Shown: piece by piece, positions 58,988-64,000 of the stretch | How positions within the stretch are numbered: position 1 is the first letter of the stretch | How the letters are laid out: each line of letters begins with the position of its first letter | DNA from: Fimenecus sp052298855 | GTDB lineage: Bacteria > Bacillota > Clostridia > Oscillospirales > Acutalibacteraceae | Assembly: GCA_052298855.1 (NCBI GenBank) | Contig: DAVZXP010000008.1 | Location: 71,276 to 135,275, forward strand | Direction: 5' to 3' | DNA: 64,000 bases | The notes under the pieces: generated by a model | Told to the model about the DNA's origin: nothing | Seen by the model: only the letters and a program-made list of their open reading frames with translations | Database searches by the model: none | Position numbers and translations under genes: made by a program

Positions 58988-59094
58988 CAGAAAAAAATAA
59001 AGACGTTCAAAAGAGAATGAACCGCCCCATACTTTTTTACTTTATCCTATTATCTTATTACTTTCAAAAAACTTCAAATGCAGAGAGAAAAGAC

Positions 59095-59283
59095 AAGTGA
59101 TATGCCGAGTTCCCCTCGGCGTGATATTTTTGCCAACGCAAAAGAGATATTATGCCGTTGGCACAGTGGTATTATATTCGCATAAAGCTGCCGCTGGCAA
59201 TATCACTATGCACAGCATAATACCACTCGCCATAGGCGAATATAACTGAAAAAAGCACTTGCGAATGCAAGTGCTTTTTTCTT
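59095..59283 (+). repeat. Hairpin-array repeat, copy B, ending in a terminator
   Basis: Modules in order: AGTGATAT, GCCGAG...CTCGGC hairpin, GTGATATT, TTGCCAACG-type arm, AGATATT, ATGCCGTTGGCA arm, GTGGTATT, TTCGCATAAAGCTGCCGC, then the mirrored AATATCACT, ATGCACAGCAT, AATACCACT, CGCCATAGGCG, AATATAACT and the same terminator hairpin as copy A (AGCACTTGC/GCAAGTGCT, 59253-59280). The element is thus roughly symmetric about 59185 and could form a large branched structure. Confidence 0.85.
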
Positions 59284-59396
59284 GTAAAGATGATACAAAA
59301 GAGATGCCTTTTGCAAATTGTAACGAGGACTTGAACTAACGATAATAATCATATTAGTAGATAAAGTTAAATTTTCAAGTTGCAAATAATGAATTG

Positions 59397-59426
59397 TTGA
59401 AAATTAAATAGGATTTATGTTATGAT
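59397..59426 (+). promoter_or_regulatory. Probable promoter of the subtilase gene
   Basis: TTGAAA (59397-59402), 18-bp spacer, TATGAT (59421-59426). Confidence 0.45.
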
Positions 59427-59464
59427 TACCTTGCAATTAAAATTCAAAATAGGAGAAAGGCGGG

Positions 59465-62400
59465 TTGGAATTTATGAAAAGAGCAATAAGTATTTTAGTT
59501 GCTTGTATCCTTGCAATGTCATCTGCACTTACAGGCTTTGCCGTTTATGCGGAGGAAGAAAAAGAGTCAAAAGGAATAAACAATTTCATTGACGGTATTA
59601 CAGAGTTAGTACAGAAATATGACGCAGACAAAGAGTTTCGTGTAGCTGAAAATGACGAGTCAATACAAGTTCATGCGTTTTCTGCTGAAAATATAGTAGA
59701 TGAAACCGATAACACTGCTACACAGGAATATGCCTTACAGGATTTTCAGACCGCAAGATTGATTGTCCGTGCCGATGGTAAATTTGACGAGTTCGGCGCA
59801 AAAGAACATGTCAGCGGCTTTGAGGACTTTCATATTTTACAATATGAAAGTCCCGAAGTGGCTATGTATGCATATTACGAGCTACAGTCAGTGAAAAATG
59901 TCTTTAATGTTGCGCCTGATGAAGTAGTAGACGGCTTACAGGGCGAAACTGATGAAATCATTTCTGAAACTGAATTGCAAAATGAAAAATATTTGTGCGA
60001 TTGGAGTCATGATAGAACACAATCAGACCGTCTTTTAGACTATCTTGAAACACAAGACTTTTCAGAGCACAAGATTGTTGTGGCAATACTTGATTCGGGA
60101 ATTGACTATCATAATAGGATTTTTGAAAATCGAATGGAATATTCGCGTTTTAACTCTTCTGTAGACGGCAACCCCGATGACGAATTCGACAGTGGAGAGA
60201 AATGTCACGGGACAAGTGTTGCAAGCGTGATTGTAGATAACACACCCAAAAATGTAAAGGTATCGGTGTATAAGGTCTTTAATGATGATTTAACGACTAC
60301 CATTTCTCAAATTTCCGCAGGATATATCGCAGCGATTGCAAAAAATCCCGATGTTATCAATGCAAGTATGACACATATTTCCGATGATAGTGGAATAATT
60401 AGTGCCTGTTTACAAGAAGCATATTCTAAAAATATTCCTTTAGTTGCAGCTATAGGCAATACTGGCAGACAGGATACGATTCAATTGCCTGCAAATGCTC
60501 CGCACACTATAGCAGTATCTGCAACAGATAGAAATAACACCGCAACTCTTTGGAGTACACAATCTGTCAATACTACCGTATCTGCTCCGGGCGAGGATAT
60601 AATAGTTGCAATCTCTAATAACAACTATCGGAATGCAAAAGGGACCTCTTTTGCTACACCTTGTGTTGCGGCTTTAGTTGCAAATTTAAAATTAGCTGAG
60701 CCGAATATAACTGTCGATGAAATTGAAACTCGATTAAAAAACACATCGTATAATGTGAAAAGATATAATGAGTATGTGGCTTCATCTAATGCTAACTTAG
60801 ATAATTTCCATTCTCTCTGGGACGGCGTTGGAATGGTTCAATTTTGCAGTGCATTCGGTTTGCCTGAACTTACTGCTCCTGAATTTAACTTAGAGAGTAA
60901 AGTTTATGTGGGTGAACAGATCTGTTCTATTCAATGTGCAGATGAAAATGCTAAAATACTATATACTACGGACAGTACATACCCCGATTCGGAAACTGCC
61001 ATTGAATATAACAAACCTTTCCACGTTACAGAAAGAACACGAATTCGTGCTGTTGCTTATTATGCAGACGACGGATATTACAGCCGTGAGGTTGAAATTA
61101 CGCCCCGTATTCAGTATACAGACAATGACGAAAACTTTACAGTTACCGATGACGGTGTAATAACATCATATAGCGGTACAGTTGCCGATTTATTTATTCC
61201 AGATACGATAAACGGGATAACCGTAACTGGTATAGCAGACAATGCGTTTCAGACACCTAAACTGATTAGCTTAACTCTACCTAAAGGCGTAACGGAGATT
61301 CCGGAGTATTCATTTTATAAAAATCAGTCTTTGGAGTTTGTACGAGGAGAAGGTGTTATTCGCATCGGCTCAAGTGCATTTGATAGCTCCAACATAATGT
61401 ATGCGGAATTTCCCAATGCAAAAGTAATTGGAGAATCAGCTTTTTCGATTACTGAACATTTTTGCTTTGGTGTTTTTACCAATGTAGAAGAAATAGGATC
61501 ATATGCCTTTGGCCGTTCAAATATTATTCATTTTAACGGACCTGCTGCCACAACGATATACAGTGGCTCATTCACATATAATAGCCGTATGGAGGTTCTC
61601 TCTCTTCCGTTGATTACAGAGTTTTATCTAACTGTCAATGACGATTTTTATAGCAACGACCGTCTTACTATCATTGATATGCCATCGGTAGTAGACTTAC
61701 GGTGTACAATGTTTCAATACACATCTATACGAAAAGCAGATTTCCCGTCGTTAGTAAGCATAGATTCTTTAACATTTAGAGGGTGTCCTCAATTAGAAAT
61801 CGTCAGTATTCCATCCATTTTAGAAGTTCCGACAGGTGCATTTGTTTGTGGGCATAATCCGGCTGTCAGCAGACCACGTGTATACAATTTGGAAAGTGCA
61901 AAAACTCTTGGGGAAAACGTTTTTGGCAAATCTCCTACTTCTCGTCTTGAACTTTCACACCTTGAAACTGCTGAAAGCCTGCCACGAACAGAAGAATGTA
62001 TAATTTCTATGCCCTCAACATTTAGAGAATGTACCGAAGATACAAAGGGCAGAAATTACAAGGTGTACGGCACTAAAGGTACTTATGCAGAGCAGTGGGC
62101 AAATGAAAACGGACACACATTTATTGAAGTCTCACAGGACACTGCCGTGCTTACTCAACTGCCCGAAAAATATACCGATGCGGACAGTGTTTTAACCGCA
62201 GATGTTATCGGCTTTAACCGTACTTATCAGTGGTACGGCAGTTTTACAGCAGACAATACTACAGGTGCACCCATTGACGGTGCAACGGATAAGGACTTTA
62301 ACCCTATCGATTATCCTGCATACCCATACTATTATTGTGTTGTAACAAGTACAGATGTTGGCTACGACCCCATTGAAATCCGTACGAATGTAACGGAGAA

Positions 62401-63016
62401 CACTACATATCAGTCAGCCGATTACACCGAGTACAACAAAGCGGTTGAACAGGCAAAGGCCCTCAATCGTGATAATTATGTGGATTTCTCAAAAGTAAAC
62501 GAGGCTTTAAGCATAGATGTCAGCAATTTGCCTGTAAAAGACCAAGCAATTGTTGATGCTCAAACAGCGGCAATCATCAACGCAATAAATTTACTTGTGT
62601 ACAAACCCGCTGATTATACCGAATACAACAAAGCAGTAGAACAGGCAAATTTACTTAATCGAGATTATTATGTAGATTTTTCAAAAGTTGACGAAGCACT
62701 TGCTGTTGATATAAGCGGTAAAAACATCACCGAGCAAGCAGAGGTAGATGCACAAACACAAGCAATTACAGATGCAATAAACGGTTTAGAATTTAAACCT
62801 GTCGCACCGCATATTACCGAACCGACAAAGCCAAGTGACCCGGTAAAACCGACTGAACCTACAGTCGCTGAAAATTCGTCCGTTCCCGCAGATACACAGA
62901 GTCCCGAGATTCCGAAAACTGCAGGTGATAAACTCGTCTGTATCAGCTCGGCTAGCCTTATTCCTTTTGCAGTATGCATTTTCACTCTTATTCGTAAGAA
63001 AAAGGAACCGGACTAA
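59465..63016 (+). CDS. Cell-surface subtilisin-like serine protease with BspA-type repeats and sortase-type anchor
   Basis: An 1183-residue exported protein. Signal peptide to about residue 29 (AVYA). The S8 domain has Asp210 (ILDSGID), His248 (CHGTSVAS), oxyanion Asn332 (AIGNTGR) and Ser395 (GTSFATPC), all intact. Next come a chitobiase-C-type beta domain (about 468-550, ILYTTDSTYPDSETAI), BspA-like leucine-rich repeats (about 555-860, ITVTGIADNAFQ, GVIRIGSSAF), an Ig-like segment, and two FIVAR-like repeats starting YTEYNKAVEQA (about 985-1120). The C-terminus is a Pro/Thr linker, IPKTAG (1149-1154), a hydrophobic helix and RKKKEPD: a sorting-signal layout. The start is probably TTG 59465, 9 bp after AGGAG; ATG 59474 is possible. 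Confidence 0.9.
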   Translation: MEFMKRAISILVACILAMSSALTGFAVYAEEEKESKGINNFIDGITELVQKYDADKEFRVAENDESIQVHAFSAENIVDETDNTATQEYALQDFQTARLIVRADGKFDEFGAKEHVSGFEDFHILQYESPEVAMYAYYELQSVKNVFNVAPDEVVDGLQGETDEIISETELQNEKYLCDWSHDRTQSDRLLDYLETQDFSEHKIVVAILDSGIDYHNRIFENRMEYSRFNSSVDGNPDDEFDSGEKCHGTSVASVIVDNTPKNVKVSVYKVFNDDLTTTISQISAGYIAAIAKNPDVINASMTHISDDSGIISACLQEAYSKNIPLVAAIGNTGRQDTIQLPANAPHTIAVSATDRNNTATLWSTQSVNTTVSAPGEDIIVAISNNNYRNAKGTSFATPCVAALVANLKLAEPNITVDEIETRLKNTSYNVKRYNEYVASSNANLDNFHSLWDGVGMVQFCSAFGLPELTAPEFNLESKVYVGEQICSIQCADENAKILYTTDSTYPDSETAIEYNKPFHVTERTRIRAVAYYADDGYYSREVEITPRIQYTDNDENFTVTDDGVITSYSGTVADLFIPDTINGITVTGIADNAFQTPKLISLTLPKGVTEIPEYSFYKNQSLEFVRGEGVIRIGSSAFDSSNIMYAEFPNAKVIGESAFSITEHFCFGVFTNVEEIGSYAFGRSNIIHFNGPAATTIYSGSFTYNSRMEVLSLPLITEFYLTVNDDFYSNDRLTIIDMPSVVDLRCTMFQYTSIRKADFPSLVSIDSLTFRGCPQLEIVSIPSILEVPTGAFVCGHNPAVSRPRVYNLESAKTLGENVFGKSPTSRLELSHLETAESLPRTEECIISMPSTFRECTEDTKGRNYKVYGTKGTYAEQWANENGHTFIEVSQDTAVLTQLPEKYTDADSVLTADVIGFNRTYQWYGSFTADNTTGAPIDGATDKDFNPIDYPAYPYYYCVVTSTDVGYDPIEIRTNVTENTTYQSADYTEYNKAVEQAKALNRDNYVDFSKVNEALSIDVSNLPVKDQAIVDAQTAAIINAINLLVYKPADYTEYNKAVEQANLLNRDYYVDFSKVDEALAVDISGKNITEQAEVDAQTQAITDAINGLEFKPVAPHITEPTKPSDPVKPTEPTVAENSSVPADTQSPEIPKTAGDKLVCISSASLIPFAVCIFTLIRKKKEPD

Positions 63017-63022
63017 TAAAGT

Positions 63023-63059
63023 GCAGTCTTTAAATATAGCTACTCTATTTAAAGACTGC
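63023..63059 (+). terminator. Hairpin after the subtilase gene
   Basis: A 14-bp perfect stem (GCAGTCTTTAAATA with TATTTAAAGACTGC) but no T-run; a second hairpin AGGCAGATAGA/TCTATCTGCCT follows at about 63133-63166 after an A-run. Confidence 0.7.
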
Positions 63060-63166
63060 TAAAATTACATTCTGTTGTGTGAAACTGTAAAAATGGGTGT
63101 ACTCACATCTCCTCTGACTTAAAAATAAAAAAAGGCAGATAGATTTTTCGATTTCTATCTGCCTGA

Positions 63167-63412
63167 TTTTATTGATATTCAAATATACGAGAATTCAAAT
63201 CCAACCGGAATGGATTATTTGCTGTTTGACTCTATAAAACTATCTTGAAAAAACTCTTCATAAAATAAAGCAAAAAAGCCTTGAAAAATCAAGTCTTAGT
63301 GCTGAGCAGCTTTTTGTTATAATGTTCCTCCTGCCATGGCAGTGCTCGTTCACGATGCAGTTAACCACCGACGGTTGTTTATACAAACTTTCCTTGAACA
63401 AATTAAATTGGC
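63167..63412. other. Non-coding stretch before the tRNA/5S cluster
   Basis: No gene seen. Stops occur in all frames apart from short basic open frames. A TGCCATGGCA palindrome is the only local symmetry. Confidence 0.4.
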
Positions 63413-63416
63413 AAAA

Positions 63417-63449
63417 AAATAAAGACGTTCTTTTGAACGTCTTTATTTT
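63417..63449 (-). terminator. Terminator of the tRNA/5S transcription unit
   Basis: A near-perfect 14-bp stem (AAATAAAGACGTTC, loop TTTT, GAACGTCTTTATTT) followed on the minus strand by TTTTTTT. The tRNA-Asn CCA abuts it directly. Confidence 0.9.
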
Positions 63450-63524
63450 GGCTCCCCCAGTTGGACTCGAACCAACGACAACTCGGTTAACAGCCGAGTG
63501 CTCTACCGACTGAGCTATGGAGGA
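63449..63524 (-). tRNA. tRNA-Asn (anticodon GUU), CCA encoded
   Basis: Minus strand: acceptor TCCTCCA with TGGGGGA (with G-U), anticodon loop CTGTTAA, T arm GTTGG-TTCGAGT-CCAAC, discriminator G, CCA. Confidence 0.95.
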
Positions 63525-63533
63525 ATATGAAAT

Positions 63534-63650
<117 letters not shown>

Positions 63651-63738
63651 AATCAACATTAGATTTCTCTAACGCTAACTGTTCAATTGTCCCACAGAGT
63701 GGGTATATGATAAACAGGAAATCCCGTTTAATCTAAAT

Positions 63739-63814
63739 TGGTGACCCGTAGCGGATTCGAACCGCTGTTGCCGGCGTGAGAGGCCGGAGTCTTAGGCCAC
63801 TTGACCAACGGGCC
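63739..63814 (-). tRNA. tRNA-Glu (anticodon CUC), CCA encoded
   Basis: Minus strand: GGCCCGTTGGTCAAGTGG start typical of tRNA-Glu, acceptor GGCCCGT/ACGGGTC, anticodon loop CCTCTCA, T arm AGCGG-TTCGAAT-CCGCT, discriminator A, CCA. Confidence 0.93.
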
Positions 63815-63826
63815 GTTTTATTCAAG

Positions 63827-63902
63827 TGGTACACCTTCAGGGACTCGAACCCTGGACACCCTGATTAAGAGTCAGGTGCTCTACCAGCTGAGCTAAAGGT
63901 GC
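63827..63902 (-). tRNA. tRNA-Lys (anticodon CUU), CCA encoded
   Basis: Minus strand: acceptor GCACCTT/AAGGTGT with a G-U first pair, anticodon stem CTGA(C)/(G)TCAG type with loop CTCTTAA, T arm CAGGG-TTCGAGT-CCCTG, discriminator A, CCA. Confidence 0.93.
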
Positions 63903-64000
63903 ATATTACACCCTAAAAACTGAACAAAGGAGAAAGAGATAAGATGAAGAAGAAAAAACTGAGAAATAAACAAAGATTAGAACCTGTTCTTGATAAAGAA
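63903..64000. other. Right-edge spacer upstream of the tRNA/5S cluster
   Basis: Resembles rRNA-operon spacer sequence (minus strand CTTTGTTCAGTTTTTAGG, as often seen between rRNA genes). A plus-strand ATG at 63943 with AGGAG upstream opens a short basic frame to the edge, but I do not think it is a gene. Confidence 0.4.

Noticed and set aside
56095..59283. Toxin-antitoxin system around the zeta-like kinase
   Set aside because: No antitoxin-sized gene is coupled to it, and the stand-alone kinase has the look of a metabolic or resistance enzyme.
63943..64000. Start of a plus-strand gene at the right edge
   Set aside because: Only about 19 very basic codons, in what looks like rRNA-operon spacer, antisense to the RNA genes; cannot be supported.

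Overview
The window looks like a chromosomal segment of a low-to-mid GC, spore-forming Gram-positive gut anaerobe of the class Clostridia, most likely Oscillospiraceae/Ruminococcaceae. The grounds are a germination protein YpeB homologue, a SpoIID-type envelope enzyme, class B sortases, a DUF1846 protein, a TSCPD (TIGR03905-type) protein, ECF-type ThiT, an RNase Y/YmdB pair, FakA/Asp23 and many consensus TTGACA-N17-TATAAT promoters. Genus-level placement is inference; no complete 16S rRNA is present.

Layout. 1-3.3 kb (-): L-fucose catabolic operon (fucA, fucU, a RhaB-type kinase, fucI cut by the left edge). 3.4-7.5 kb: a MATE exporter (+) and a metal-efflux operon (-) of separate HMA protein, P1B ATPase and CadC-like repressor, with a palindromic operator. 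7.6-9.9 kb (+): ung and a DUF1846 gene. 10.0-12.65 kb: an accessory patch with a degenerate mobilizable-transposon remnant (tnpV, LytTR/DUF3021 pair, Cys-rich KTR protein, relaxase C-terminal fragment) broken by REP-like repeats. 12.7-22.5 kb (-): one tightly packed co-directional run: cysteine desulfurase, thiI, pncC, two class B sortases, a SpoIID-like protein, galE, lemA, TPM-domain protein. 22.7-24.4 kb (+): ypeB and a small repetitive lipoprotein. 24.5-28.2 kb (-): a small membrane protein, thiT under a TPP riboswitch, TSCPD protein, rsmA, aminotransferase. 28.3-32.5 kb (-): MarR-controlled heterodimeric ABC exporter. 32.6-32.9 kb: a 302-bp element with terminal inverted repeats and nested hairpins. 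33-35.3 kb (-): lipid kinase and glycyl-tRNA synthetase. 35.4-36.8 kb: tRNA-Ala(CGC), a cluster of REP-like repeats, a 174-bp tandem array carrying copies of the tRNA-Ser 3' end, then tRNA-Ser(GCU) and tRNA-Ser(UGA). 36.8-40.1 kb (-): rarA, HAD phosphatase, membrane-anchored protein. 40.2-41.1 kb (+): uppP. 41.2-44.4 kb (-): an operon of ATC-hydrolase-family protein, GPH/MFS transporter and M20 peptidase. 44.6-55.9 kb (-): rlmD, LysM-G5-M23 peptidase, recG, fakA, asp23, a solute-binding lipoprotein, ymdB, rny. 56.2-59.3 kb: accessory genes (GNAT acetyltransferase, P-loop kinase, APH/fructosamine-kinase-like protein) with two direct copies of a modular hairpin-array repeat. 59.5-63.0 kb (+): an 1183-residue surface subtilase with BspA-type repeats and a sortase-type anchor. 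63.4-63.9 kb (-): tRNA-Asn, 5S rRNA, tRNA-Glu, tRNA-Lys, apparently the tail of an rRNA operon.

The most unusual material lies in four places: the hairpin-array repeats flanking the kinase gene (57.4/59.1 kb), the structured inverted-repeat element at 32.6-32.9 kb, the tRNA-Ser tandem array at 36.1-36.55 kb, and the envelope modules (SpoIID-like protein with two sortases that share an extra C-terminal tail; anchored subtilase). I saw no CRISPR array, intact insertion sequence, prophage or recognisable defence island.
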